Part shown: positions 1 to 12,377 of the stretch, piece after piece
Layout: each line of letters begins with the position of its first letter
Numbering within the stretch: the stretch's first letter is position 1
Assembly: GCA_019693395.1 (NCBI GenBank)
Contig: JAAMXP010000274.1
Coordinates: forward strand, 1,389-57,637
Direction: 5' to 3'
Origin: Ettlia oleoabundans
Lineage: Eukaryota; Chlorophyta; Chlorophyceae; Chlamydomonadales
Length of the DNA stretch: 56,249 nucleotides
The notes under the pieces: generated by a model
What the model was told of the DNA's origin: nothing
What the model saw: only the letters and a program-made list of their open reading frames with translations
Databases searched by the model: none
Position numbers and translations under genes: made by a program

Positions 1-2087
1 GGTTAGCAGGCAACAGGGTTGTCGTCGGCTCTTAGTTTGCGGATTGTTTTTCTGATCAACCAGGTGTTATGAACACATTTCTTCCCCCACCTGCTTTCCT
101 GCAGGTTTTGACATTACTGGTGCCAAAGTGCACTACGTTTACTGCTGAGCTGCGCTCAAGCTGGCAGGCACAGGGGCCTGCTTGCTGGCACTATGCGGCA
201 GTCCCTTCATGCGTGGACACGGATATCCAGCCCCACCACCCATTGCAACGACATTTGAGAGCCCTGCAACAAACGAATCAGCGTATGTATGTGCGCATGC
301 CACCCACCTCGCCCCACCCACTCCTCGCCTTCCCCTGCCTTCCCTGCCATCATTTTCCCTTCCCTGCTTCCCAACACGAACACATGATGAGATCCCTTTT
401 GCCCTGCGATTCCTGATTATTTTGGCACCAGCGCAGCAGCATGCCTTCACCCATTAGCACAGCTGCTGCGGGCCAGTCACACACTGCCCTTGTGGCGGGA
501 CCTACCCTCGACTCCCTACCAACCTTGCAACTCCTCAACATTCAACCAGCTGCGCCAATCCTGGATCATATTTGCAGCCATTGGTGGGGCAGCACCTTCT
601 CCCCAATGTTGAATGCTGCCCGCCTGCCTGCCCGCCTTGTCGCCTTGCCTGGCTTTCCACGCTGCGGGAGTTGTGGGCTGCGCGTCTTTTCTCCTCCTTG
701 CGCACTGAGCCTTCGGTCTCCTTGTTATACTGTACCTTTTATTCTGTTCTCTCTGGAAACGGTCGAGTTCCCTTTACCATACTTCTTCTTCTTTCTGAGT
801 GCCCGCCTGCCTTGGTTGGCAGGCAGGAGCATCCGCAGCCTTAGCTTAGGCAATGCCAGTCTTCAAGACCCAATTTCGACGTGATCCTGCCCTTCTGGTC
901 TTTCTTCCAAGCCGTCCTGCCAGATGGTTTTAGCCCAGCTCGTTGCCGATCTGTTATGAAGCGGGGAGCCCACACCCAGTTTCATTTTTTCCCAAGGGGC
1001 AGTCGCTCTTTTGTTGAGCGGTCTTCAGGTACTTGCCCATTCCTTTACGAGTCTTGCTGTGTAAGTGTTCGTTTTACCAAAATGAAGCTACCTAGCATGT
1101 AAAGACCTAGATCACGAAACAAGGAGGAGCATAGCAGGGGGCAGTGGTCATATGAAAGGTGGCAAGGGTCAACAAAGCGACCTAACCTGCCGCCTAGCTG
1201 CCCTTGATGGTTGGCCAAAATTGCTCAGCAGAATGGCAGCTCAGAAAGGGAAGGGGTCTGGTCAGCATTCAAGTGCAGTGCGCGCCAAAGGTGTGCTGAG
1301 ATCAAAAAGCAAAGGAGAAAATGAGCGGTGAAAAAGGAAGAACAGAACAAAGCAGCAATGTTGGGGCTGTCACTGGTTGGGGCCTGGCTGACGGTTGCGG
1401 CGTTGCAGCGTAGATTGCAGTGCTGGGCAGGGCTCATCTTCAACACTGCTGCCCGCTGCTGCGCATTGAATGCAGGCATGCTATCGTGCGCCGTGTGTGG
1501 GGGTGTTGGTTGATGAGGAGCGGCGCTGCAGCGGTGAGCGTGAGCCGAGCGGGCTTGGCGGGAATGCCTCTGGCTTTGCGCTGCGGCCTGCTGCGAGGGA
1601 CAGCCAGAGAAGGAAGGCAGAAGAGTGCGGCGTGGCTCAGCGCATTGTCGACGTGGTCACGCCAGCGGCTTGAGGACGCCATTGCTGGTCTCCCGCTTAA
1701 TCACAAACGTCTTCGGCCCGCCAGCGGTGGCCGATGCTGCAGCAACCAGCCAAGCAGCATCAGGGCATCAGGGCTGGCACCTCTGCCCCGCGGCACTGCC
1801 CTGCCACACACACATGGCCCACCCCAGAGCACCAGCTTGGGCTGATCCAAGCACCCTGGCTGATGCTGGTTCTGGTGCTCTACTTCCCAGCATGTCGGCA
1901 ACCGGCAGCCAGGCGGTGCGCGTGCAACTCACCCTCTACAGTCAGCGCCTGTGGCAGAAGCTTAGCTGACGCCACTTGCCGCGCCTCATTCAATTTTATT
2001 TGTGAATACCTGCACGATGGGGTGAGGTGGCACCAGCAAGGCAAGAACAGGAGAGGCTGCCTTCAGTTCAGCACTGCAGTGGGTAGT
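1..2087. other. No supported gene; probable UTR and intergenic sequence
   Basis: Several short open frames run through this stretch, but none resembles a known domain and none joins into a plausible spliced product. The first 1.1 kb is T/C-rich on the + strand and ends in a TGTAA motif at 1098-1102, so it may be the 3' untranslated end of a + strand gene lying left of the window. The part next to 2087 probably includes the 3' UTR of the minus-strand transporter. These assignments are inference. Confidence 0.4.
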
Positions 2088-4268
2088 TCAAAGGCGGGCT
2101 CCGAAAGTTGCGAGTGATTGTTGACCGTGCGGAGGGAGGCGGCAACTGCAGTCGTGCACCCACCATATGATGCCCCCCATAGCCGCCATGATGCCCGCCA
2201 TCTTCTTGGGCGGCATGGTGTCCCCAAAGAACAGCACGCCGCCGCTCAGGATAAGGACAGTCTTGATGTGCCCCACCACGTTGTACGTCAGGCTGCTGGT
2301 GGCACCAATCACCTGAAGGGCAGTGTGTGTGGGGGGTGGGTGGGGGCCAAAGAAGGTCGCGGATGGTTGGAACATGGGGATGGGCAGGTATTACATGAGA
2401 TAGCAGAGAACAATGGGTGGGCAGTTCTACCCTACCATCGACTCCCATCGTCCTGCTCAATCATGCAACACACAGCACAAACCACACATTGACACGCAGG
2501 CTGCTTCCCCACCCAGGGGTGGGCTGACGCCCTGCACAGCCCCACCCACCCACCAGGAACGTGGACAGGTTGACCAGCAGGCCCAGCACGCTGCTGACGG
2601 CTATGGCCGCCACGCTGCCCGCACTGAACTCGTAGCCAAGGATGGTGTCTGGCCCCCGCTCCCGCCACCCCACAGGCTCAAAGATGGGCACCTGGAGCGC
2701 AATTGCGGGTGGAGGGCACAAGAAGGGAGGGTGGTTGAAAGTGCATGCAGGCACGCTGTTGAGGGCAGGAGCCTAAGGTACCAAACAGGGCACACCTTCC
2801 AGCAGGGCCTGGGCCGCATGGCCTGGGGTGGCCAGCGCACCAACTTGGCAGCGTGTGTGCATTGGGTGCCCAAACTGGCCCCCGCACAAGAAGAGAAGGG
2901 CAATAGGGCGGCCCGAATACAACAGTTACTAGTAGGGTAGAGACAATGCGCAGCGGCGCGAGCTGCCAAGCAGTGCCCGAAGATTCCCATCCAACCCAGC
3001 TGGCTGCATTCCACCTCTATGCCTGCAAGCTCACCAGGATGCCTAGGAGGCCCGCTGCCAGCGGCACATACTGGTGCAGTAGCTGCATGCTGCCCATACC
3101 CAGCTCCTTCTGCTTGGACCCCGCCCAGATCTGATATAGCGCCGTGGCTCCCACGCTGCCAAACCCGGCCGCAAGCCCCGCCACGTTGCTGCTCAGCTGC
3201 GGGTCGGTGATGGTGGCCAGGCCCACACCCAAGCACACCACCAGCACGCTGGCTGTCACCCGAGGCGATGCTTTCTTTCCAAACCAAATATAGTCAATGG
3301 CAAGCACCGCGGGGGCAACTGCGATTGGGAGGAGCAGAGCACAGGACAAGGATGTGGCAGGTGGCTAGGAAAGGGCGGGATCGAAGAGCACAAGGTGTAG
3401 CACACAACCGGCGATGCGAACTATGAATTGACAGCAGCAAATAGGCAAGGCAGCAGGGCAGCAGCCATGCACCACTGCAACAGCCCGAGCCTGACAGTTG
3501 CTGCCCTGCTTGCCTCCCCAGACTGCCCGTCCGCAAACAATCGGCGCACCCGCAATCTTGGTTATTTGGTAGAAGCCCACGGGATTAATATTGAGGTTAA
3601 GATTGCATAGCACAATATATGCCACATAGGCCGCAGCCAGAGACACCAGCTTCATCTTGGGCACCACTTTAGGCTCAAACATACGTGCCTGCGCAGGGCG
3701 GCGTTGTGCGAAGTAAAGTGGTTCAAGTGGAGGAGCAGCGCCAAGCAATTAAATCAGCTGAGTGTTGGTCCAAAGTGCTGGGCATTTGGATGCTAGAAAA
3801 CACCGCCATGGTGCTGATCATCGTGGATGTCGAAAGACAACAGCAATGGAGGTGCAGGGTGCACCTGGCCCAGCAGCAAGGTCAAGGCGGCGTGAACGCA
3901 AGTAACACATGGCAGCTGCAGGCCAGCACGTACCCGCAGAAAGCCTTGCATGCCAGCCATTGTGGTCAACGTGTGGATGAACGTGAGGCAATATGTGTAG
4001 TGGAAGTTGAACACACTAAACACTGCAGGGAGGATGCAAGAGAGAGTGCATTAGTGCTGCCAACAGCAGCGGGCGGCCCCTGCCGGCCGGCTGCCAATGG
4101 CAGTTGAGCTGCGCTCAATGCCGTGGCTGGCGCTTCTGCTGCCCTCATCGTTGCATTCTCTATGCCATCTGCTGCGCCCTTGCCTGACTTGTTAGCAAAC
4201 ACAATGCCGGTGGCGCTGGCGATGTTAAGCAGGCCATAGGCCACTGGGGCCAGCGCTGGAGGGATCAT
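2088..4268 (-). CDS. Nucleotide-sugar / triose-phosphate-type transporter (TPT/DMT family), 6 exons
   Basis: This multi-pass carrier of the drug/metabolite transporter superfamily probably exchanges a nucleotide sugar across the Golgi membrane. Coding exons are 4184-4268, 3934-4022, 3550-3688, 3035-3318, 2554-2691 and 2088-2312. All phases agree and give 319 residues. The start is the ATG at 4268. Diagnostic stretches are FHYTYCLTFIHTLTTMAGM after the first helix, NLNINPVGFYQ in exon 3, IDYIWFGKK opening exon 4, and VVGHIKTVLILSGGVLFFGD in exon 6, which is the family's conserved GH-K-T helix. The closest plant groups are the UDP-rhamnose/UDP-galactose (URGT), UXT and GONST5/SLC35E-like carriers, and substrate cannot be read from sequence. 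The first intron appears to use a GC donor (CAG|GCAAGG at 4183), which is the only choice that keeps the frame. The gene is divergent from the helicase. Confidence 0.88.
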
Positions 4269-5167
4269 GGTTGCGCGTCCTGAAGGGCGCGCAGGCCCTC
4301 AGCCAGCAAGCTTCGCAAGCACTCCGCCGTGTTGCTGCCCGCGTCGACCCAACCAACGCAAGCCAAGCTGTGTTAACTGTCTGCTAAAAGACGAGTCTGG
4401 GCAAACAAACGACCAGAAGCAGTTGATGGTCGCCTCGCGCTGCCTGGAACTCAAACTCGTGGAATGTGTGAAGGTTGGACTGCCCTCATGCACGCGTTTT
4501 TCACAACAGCGCGGCTTTTGAACACGTTATGGCTGTTCGATGGCAGCTGTAGCCTACTAACCCGCGCCCCGTTCTTTGGTGCAGGCGGCAGGGGCGGCGG
4601 CGGCGTTCGCGGCACAGGCTACTGTACGGGGCATGCTTACAGCGTAGACTGAGAAGGCTGTGCTCAATCAACCCCCTGCTGTCTCCAGGAAAGATTATCA
4701 GTGTTGGACACGACATCTTTCAGCTGTTAGCCGTGCGACTCAGATGTCTGGAGCTACATCCGTTTCCATGCAACTGCTGGCGGCTGCTTGTGCAGAGGTG
4801 TGTTGCCAATGCAAGCAATGCTTACGTCATAGCAATGGCAAACCTTATTGCCAGCAGTTAAGTTTAAACTACATTCCACAAACTTGTCTGTCTCAATGAT
4901 TCAATGTGTGCCCGAGGGTACTGCCCTGGTACCGCTGCCGTTCAGCATGGCATGTCTGGAGCGCCATTTGCCTAGCGTGCATCAACTTTAGTAGCTGATG
5001 TTACAGAGGTACCGTGCTGCAAGGATCGGCAAGCCCAGGGTTGGGCTCCGTCACCTGGGAGGCTTGTTCAGTGTTCACCGAGCTTTCGAAGCGGAACAGC
5101 TCGGCCTTTGATGTCGGCATATGATCGGCCATCATAGCGTGGGTCTAGAGTGCACGTGCAGAGAGCG
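4269..5167. promoter_or_regulatory. Divergent intergenic/5' region between transporter and helicase
   Basis: About 0.9 kb separates the two divergent start codons at 4268 (-) and 5168 (+), so it must hold both promoters and 5' UTRs. Short open frames occur but show no domain. I see no clear TATA box at a convincing position. Confidence 0.5.
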
Positions 5168-8100
5168 ATGGCACCCCCCTCTAGGCAGGCCGTCTTGCCC
5201 GTGGACAGGTCCAGGGACGCTATCTCTGATGCTGTGTTTGAGAACAGGTGATTAGGGGATGCAAAAAGTGCAGCAATGCTGCAACCTGTCGACCTGACCA
5301 AGAACAGCAGCCGCTGTGTGCGCGCCCTGCGCCGGCACCAACGCACCATTCTCCCTCCCACGCTGCAAGCAACCGGCATCGCCTTGCCACGTGTTGCTGC
5401 AGGGTGACCATCGTTCTGGGCGGCACCGGCTGTGGCAAGTCTTCGCGTGTGCCGCAGTATTTACTGGAGGATGTGGGAGGCCCCGTGCTGTGCACCCAGC
5501 CCCGCCGTTTGGCGGTTGTCACCATTGCCAAGCGGGTGGCAAAGGAACGAGGCGTAGAGCTGGGAGGCGACGAGGTGCGCCTGGGAGAACGGTTACATCA
5601 GCGAGAGGCAGGCAGTTTGGCTTCAGGCTCTGAGAGAAGTATGTGGTTGCGGCAGGGGCAGTACCCAGGCCCGGCATAGAAGTACAGAGCCGGCCACACA
5701 CCACATGTTGCTCCAGCTGGATGCTGACTATCCGGCTGTTTGCCAGGCATGGATTGGGGCCGTACCATGGAGACAGCTGATCCTCTCATCTTACTGCCGC
5801 TGTCACTCTTGCACTGGCTGCCGCCGCTTCAGGTGGGATACCGCATCGGCCAGCGCCCCCACTGTACTTCCGTCACCAGGATCGTGTTTGCCACAGCGGG
5901 CGTTTTGCTGGAGGATTTGAAAGGTGAGAATCAGGCTGGCAGGTGAATGACTGAAGAAAGTTTCTTTGAACAATGCGGGCTTTGACTAGGACGTTGGATT
6001 TCTTATGCGCATTTGTTGGGATTATGTTTCACACCTGCACTGCTGGCGCCAATCTTGGCTGCTTACTCGCCTGCGCAAGTAAGCAAAAATGGCGTGCATG
6101 TGAGATATCCCATCACACACCTCAATATGTCAACTACCTGCCGTTTTCTCTTCTGAGGCCTACATGCTGCGGCACGGCTGCTTCGCCTAAGGGCCGTTGT
6201 GCTTGCCCTCCAAGCCTCCCCGTTGTGCATCACATGGCTCCACTGCGCAGGTCAGGGGGCAGCGGCGCTGTTGCGGTTCAAGGCCATCGTGTTGGACGAG
6301 GTTCACGAGCGCAGCGTGGAGAGTGACCTTGTGCTGGCCTGCATTCGGGAGTTCATGCAGCAGCACAAAAAGGTTGGTGCTTGTGATGCAACGTCTTGGT
6401 CAGGCGTGTCCGCTAGGTCGATTGGTTTGGCCTCTTGGCGGTTTCCTTAAGCTGACAATGGCCGTTGGAGAAAGCAGTTGTGGTGTGTCCTCAAGCCACA
6501 TCCTAACAACAGGTTGAACGTGTTTGCCTCTGATCTCGCAAAGTGTTGCAGTCTTTTTGACCCCTGCATTTGCCCCTCCATGTTGTATTTGCCCCTGTTT
6601 CTCTCAGCTCAAGCTGGTGCTGATGTCGGCCACGTGTGACGTGGCTGCCTACTCCAACTACTTCCGCCCCGTCAGCGAGGGGCGCGTGGCGCGCATACAG
6701 CTCAACGACCTCGGACTCAGCCTGCGCAACCTGCTGCGCACCACGGAAGGCACCACCTGCTGCTGCTGCTGCCGTCGCCGTTTAAAACTATCTGTTGCAC
6801 AGAGGAAGGCGTGTTTCTGTTGCACTGCTTGTTTGAACCAGGCCACTTGCGCCTCGTTTTATGGCGGTGTCTGCTGTCTGCCTGTCTGCCTGCAGTGAAA
6901 TACCTGGAAGATGTGGTAAAGTTCCTGGGCAAGGAAGACGAGGAGCCACCCACACCTCGGAGCACCCTCGCCCTGCCTCCCACCTCTCGCCCCGCATCCA
7001 GAGGCAGCTTGACAGAGAGTGACAATGGCGGCGCCGGCGGCTCCGGTTTCTTCAGAGGGGAGCAGCCAGGGGGTGGTGCAGCCACAGCTGCAGGGCCTGG
7101 CGGCATGAACCATATGGCGCTACTGCAGTACAGCCAGCTGCTGGAGCGGTACAAGAATTCGCCCTCCCAGGTGTTGTGCCTTGAAAACCTGACGCTATGC
7201 TGCTGGAATAGGTCTTGAGGCAGCTGGCTGCAGCTGGCTGACACTTGTTCCACACTGCAATCGCTGTTCGCCCCTTGGCTCCTGCTTGGCAAGTGCCGAT
7301 GCTCCCAGCCACCGGAGCCGCTCCCTACTTGTTTCCTGATCCCTGACAATGTTGCTGTGCTGGCTGTCCTTCCTTCCGACTTTTCTCTGCCGCCTGCCTG
7401 TGAAGCAGGTGGAAGGCAAGGTGGGCGATGTGGAGCAGCGGTTGCTTCGTGACCTTGTAGTGCGACTGCACCGCATTGATGCTGAGCCCTCCCATGCGGT
7501 GCTGGTGTTCCTGCCCACCTACAAGACGCTGGAGATGCAGCACGAACTGCTGCTGGCCACGGGTATGTGGGTGGGTGGGCACCAACGGGTGGGTGGGTGA
7601 GTGGGTGGCGAGGCATCGTTGAAGGCTGCTGGCAGATGGATGGGTGGGTAAATTGTTTAGGGCAAGCTTAATGGCTGGCTGCATTGCTGGCTTAAAAACT
7701 GTTGCATAGTGGTGCCTGCCGTGCTGCAATCCCTGTAGTTCCCTGTCTTGCCCATCAACCCCGCAGGCCTCCCGCTGGCTGTGTTTGCCCTTCACAGCAG
7801 CATTGACCTGGACGAGTGTATCGGGTGCATGGAGGCAGCCAGCCAGGGCAGGCGCAAGGTGCGTGCCGGGCATGCCGAGCAATGCTCGCAAGATTTGCAG
7901 TAGGGGAACTGCTCATAATTATTTTTTGTGAAACAAATGTAGTGGACATGCTGACAACAATACCCTGGGACAGAACCCCCAGCCCTGCATTCACAAACTC
8001 TGGCATCAGCCTGCCTGCCCGCTCACCCGCCTGCCTCTGCCTGCCCTCTCGGCTCAGGTGATTCTTGCCACCAACATAGCGGAGAGCAGTGTTACGATAC

Positions 8101-11100
8101 CGGGCGTGCGATACGTTGTGGATGCTTGCCGCACGCTGCAGCTGGCCTGGCACAGGTGGGGCGGGTGGAGGTGTGGGTGGAAGGGGAGTGGTTGTGAGGA
8201 TGGCTGTGGGCAGGTATAGACTTTGGGTGGATGCGTAGATCAGCGGCCCATGCCTTCCGTCAGCAGACGGCTCTCAGCCAAACACCAGAATGCTACGGTG
8301 TGATGACATGGGAGCTCCTGCTGCCTGGCAGCCTTTACTTTGGTTCCAATGTGTGTTCCTGTCCCTTTGATCCTGCACCCCGCAGGGGCACGTGTCGCAT
8401 GGAGAGCCGCATCATCTTTGCCTCACGCAGCCAGTGCGACCAGCGCAAGGTGCGCGCGTGTGTGTGGTAGGGACAGGCTCCACTACAGAGAGAGACCAAT
8501 GGCTGGATGGCTGCCTGCTTGGCTGGTGTGCCTTCATGCTGGAAAGTTTTGCAATGGAGGCAGGGAGCAGCTGTCTGCACCCAGCTGCTTATTACTGCTT
8601 ATTACTACAGTCCCACTTCAATCGACTGCCTACCTGCCCACCCACCCATCTGCCCATTTGTCCGTCTGCAGGGGCGCACCGGGCGCACCTGTGACGGCAT
8701 TGTGTACCGCCTGCTGCCCCGCAAGCTGTACCTCGAAGAGCTGCAGCAGTGGGAGAGCCCGCTGGTCACACTGCTGCACCTCAGGTTGGTGGGAGGGTGA
8801 GGGAGTTGCGAGTCGGGGCGCACTGGGCTTCCGATCCATTGCTCTGCCAACGTGAATCACATGTGTTGTGAAATTGCATTGTGGTACTGCGAATGTGCTC
8901 TGCAGCAATAGATGAGAATGAGACGCTGGGCTGCTGTGCTCGAGTTCCAGTCCATGGTGATAATCGGGTCTGACGTGGTTACCTGTATGGTGCATTGTTG
9001 ATGCAGGCGGGAGACGCTGGGCCTGCTGTGTGCTGCCAGCCCGCTGATGAGCAACGCAGCCTCGCTTCTGGGCAGGTGCATGGCACCTCCCTCCCCAGAT
9101 GTGGCTGTCGGTAAGCCTTAGTGTCAGCGACCTAACCATGGACTGAGCAGCAACGGGCAGCGGTTGCATGCATTAGCTTTGGGGCTACATGCGTAACACT
9201 AGCGGGTAGGCCAGCTAGCCTAATGCGGGGGTGCACAGCGGCGACACATACACAGAAACAAATTGCACTGGCTGTTCTTGTTGTGAGCAATTGGTTGACA
9301 ACTGTTTGCCGCCCTATGCTGCCCCGCCCTTAGCCAGGTCATCCCATACCCTATGCCTGCCAGTCTATCATCATAGCTCACTAGATCTGTTTGGCAGCAA
9401 TAATGAGTTGGTCTTATCATAAGTATTTCACGATGCCCCATGCAGACGCCCTGGCTTACCTGGCGACTGCCGGCGCCGCAGAGCCCGTTGCACCCACGGG
9501 GCGCAGTGGACACACCTCTGCCAGCTGCGGCTACCAGCCCACCGCATACGGGCGCTTCTTAGGGTCCCTGCCTGTGTCTATCGAGTCAGCTCAGCTTGTG
9601 GCACAGGGAGGGAAGGCGGGCCTGCTGCATGCCTCGGCGGTGCTAGCCGCCATCCTCAACACCACCCCTTTCCCCATCCACCAGCCCTTTGCCTCGCTGG
9701 AGCAGTACAGGCAGAACCTAAGGCGGTACGGCGGTACAGAAGCAGATCCAGCCGACCCGCATGCTGTACTGCTGGCCAACCTGGCAGCTTTCTTCTTCTG
9801 GCACAATGCCTGGCGCATCCCCCGGCAGGTGCAACACCTGCGGCACTTGGCGGCTGAGATGGGCAGTGGGGGTGTTGATACACAGTCCGCCAGCAGCATC
9901 AACAGGAGCGCCCGTAGCGGCGCCAGCGGGGACGAAAGCAGTGGCGGCGGTGCCAGCCTTCTGCCTGACATTGTTATGGAGGAGCAGGAGTGGTGCCTGA
10001 GGCACAGCCTCATACGATCCTCGTTGTGAGTGTGTGGGCCGCCTGTCGTACAGTTTCATGACAGAGTCTTCACTTGGGGGCCGATGGGAGCATCCTGTTG
10101 TCATTGCTGTGCAGGGTGCAGATTTACAGTAACATGCTGGCGTTTCAAGGCAAAGTTCCTCAAACCATCTGCACGCTAACTATATCTTCACTGACAATTC
10201 ATTGCCTTCTTTCCACAAATGAGAGCAGGCACAGCGTGGCTGAGCTGGCGGACGCGATCCTGTGTGTGACCCACATCCACCGCCCCGACTTCCTGGCCAG
10301 CAACTACGAGCAGCATGCGCCAGACACGCCGCACATCTCCAGTTCGTCCGTGAAGAACAGCTCCTCCTTTGGAGGCGGTTACGTCCCTGCTACAGGCGGT
10401 TCCACGTTTGGAGGCAGTGCTGCTAGCAACATTGCAGGGGGCAGCGGCTATGGAGCAGCGGCATCGCTGGAAGCCCATCTGTGTCGGCTGGCCCCTGCAG
10501 CATTGCGATGGGGGAGTGATGCCGGCAGCGAAGGAGGCCAGCAGTGTGTGGCGCCTTATGCCTGCCTCAGCGATTTCTACAGCCCGCAGGTGAGACTTGG
10601 TACAACCTGCATTCCAATCTGGCGTTTCGTGAGAGTCTGATCCGCCTGGCCACTTGATGTACCCTGAGGGCACACCTCACTTGCTTCAACAATATCACCA
10701 CCTGTGCCCCTTTTTGGCTACCTTCATGTGCAGGCCTGCCGCACACTGAAGCAGCTGGTTCTTAGCAAAGAAATCGAGCCTGCCAGGCTGGCTGCGGCCC
10801 ATTCAAGCGCCAGTGCCATCGGCCAGCAAGGCTCGCTCTCTGGCCGCCGTCAGCCGCAACTGTGCCGCTTCTTCATGACGCCCCGCGGCTGCACCAAGGG
10901 GGCTTTGTGCGCCTTCAGCCATGACCTGCTGTCAGCGCTGGATAGCGATGTGCTGAGCCTGCTGCGCACGCCCATCGAATTCGAAAGCTGGGCAGGCAGC
11001 GACGCAAAAGCAGCGCCTCCATCTCGCGCTCAGAAGAAACAGCTGGCACAGCAGTCGCAGCTGCAACAGCAGGAGGCGGCTCAAGGTGATGTAGCAGATC

Positions 11101-12377
11101 CCTTCTCATTCAGCAGTACAGATACCGTACTGCTGCTGGGAGAGGGGGACCTCTCATTCACAGACGCCTTGATGGCTAAGACCGATGCCACCCTGGTCAG
11201 CAGCGTGCTCCTCACACGACAGCAGCTGCTGCAAGCCCACCCGGGCTGCAACAAACGCCTGGCCAGATTAGAAGCAGCAGCAGAAGCCGCAAAGGGCAGC
11301 AGCAGCCTGAGCCTACTGTTCGGGCTGTGCGCCACGCAGCTTCACCGTCTGGGTGGCCCAGGTTGCAGGGTGACGGCGCCGCCCAATTCAGCGTCCCCCA
11401 GCGCCCAGGGCTGGCGCGTGTCAGCTGCCACGCATGTTGTCTGGCAGTTCCCGCATACTGGTGAGGGGTGATGTGAGGCCGTGCGGCGAGCAGCCGCTGC
11501 CTCGTCATTGCATCTACTAACCCATCCAGACGTCAATCACGATGTTGCTCTTTTCTGCCCTTGGCCAGCTTTGGCGCGTCCGTGCTCTCACACACACTTG
11601 AATATCATGGTGCATGCACACCGGACACATGTTGTTTGTGTGTTTGTGTGCATCCCCCCCCGCGTGCGCGCACACACACACACACGCGCACGCACGCACA
11701 CACACGCACGCATGCAACTGGTTTTTGTGCTGTGGTGTGCACAGGTGTGGAGGAGGATGACGAGGGGCACCGCCAGCTCATGAAGCGCTTCTTCGCGTCA
11801 CTGGGGGCAGCTCTGCTGGGCCCATACCGCCAACCACAACTCAGCACAGCCGCTGCCCCTTCACTAGGCCATTCAGTCCCAAAGGCCGGCGTCTCTGTTG
11901 CAGCTGCTGGCAGCCCTGTCACAGTTATCCTGTCATTGGGGAACGACCAGTTCTCCCGGTGGCACGTGGAGGCGGCAGCCCGAGCCTCATTCTTCTACCT
12001 GGCAGGTGCGCAGCAATGTGCACAGCATGCAGCTGTGCATACCCGCTGCATTTCCAGCCTTGCACGCTTGCCCCAGCTTATCGTGACCTGGGATAATCCC
12101 GTTTTGCCGCTCTGACACAGGATGTCTCATAGTCTCGCCACGTTTGCACCCTGCACAGATCATGCGCTTCCGTGATCTGAACCCCACCTGCAGTTGCCTC
12201 TTTGCAAACCTGCCCTTGCCCTGCCATGCTTTGCTGCATGCAGGTTCAACGCCCTTCTCCGCCGGTGTATTTCCCGGCTACGAACCTCGACGAGGGTACA
12301 ATGATGACACCTTCCCGCTCAGCCGGGCGCTGACGTACATCTTCAGCTTCCACCCGCCTGTTGCAGCGCTATCCTGA
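5168..12377 (+). CDS. DEAH-box RNA helicase with CCCH zinc finger and C-terminal BMT5-like methyltransferase domain
   Basis: Seventeen exons join in frame to 1227 residues: 5168-5247, 5403-5574, 5833-5923, 6251-6372, 6608-6749, 6896-7170, 7409-7562, 7767-7858, 8058-8155, 8386-8449, 8672-8784, 9007-9110, 9446-10025, 10115-10589, 10734-11460, 11745-12005, 12244-12377. The ATG at 5168 is the first after an in-frame stop. Helicase motifs are I GGTGCGKS (33-40), II DEVH in place of DEAH (130-133), III SAT (162-164), V ATNIAESSVTIPGV (from 380) and VI QRKGRTGR (428-435). A C-x8-C-x5-C-x3-H finger lies at 898-917. Residues about 985-1220 resemble the BMT5/DUF2431 rRNA uridine-N3 methyltransferase family: LLLGEGDLSF, then WQFPHTGEG, then VFPGYEPRRG. 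The nearest plant relative is the DExH8/C3H31-type helicase. It probably acts in RNA or ribosome maturation. Intron 5 seems to use a GC donor, and 10155-10223 could be a 69-bp in-frame intron. Confidence 0.88.
11636..11715. repeat. Alternating purine-pyrimidine microsatellite in a helicase intron
   Basis: TG-rich sequence, a short C run, then CG/CA/AC dinucleotide repeats lie inside the intron 11461-11744. The alternating GT/CG/AC pattern can favour left-handed Z-DNA. No coding role is apparent. Confidence 0.85.

Noticed and set aside
441..884. 147-codon + strand open frame near the left edge
   Set aside because: No domain is recognisable. The composition is pyrimidine-rich like an untranslated region, and there is a TGTAA shortly downstream.
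5068..5379. Minus-strand frame over the first helicase exon
   Set aside because: The + strand reading begins with an ATG at 5168 and splices directly into the Walker A exon with the expected sequence, which explains the region better.
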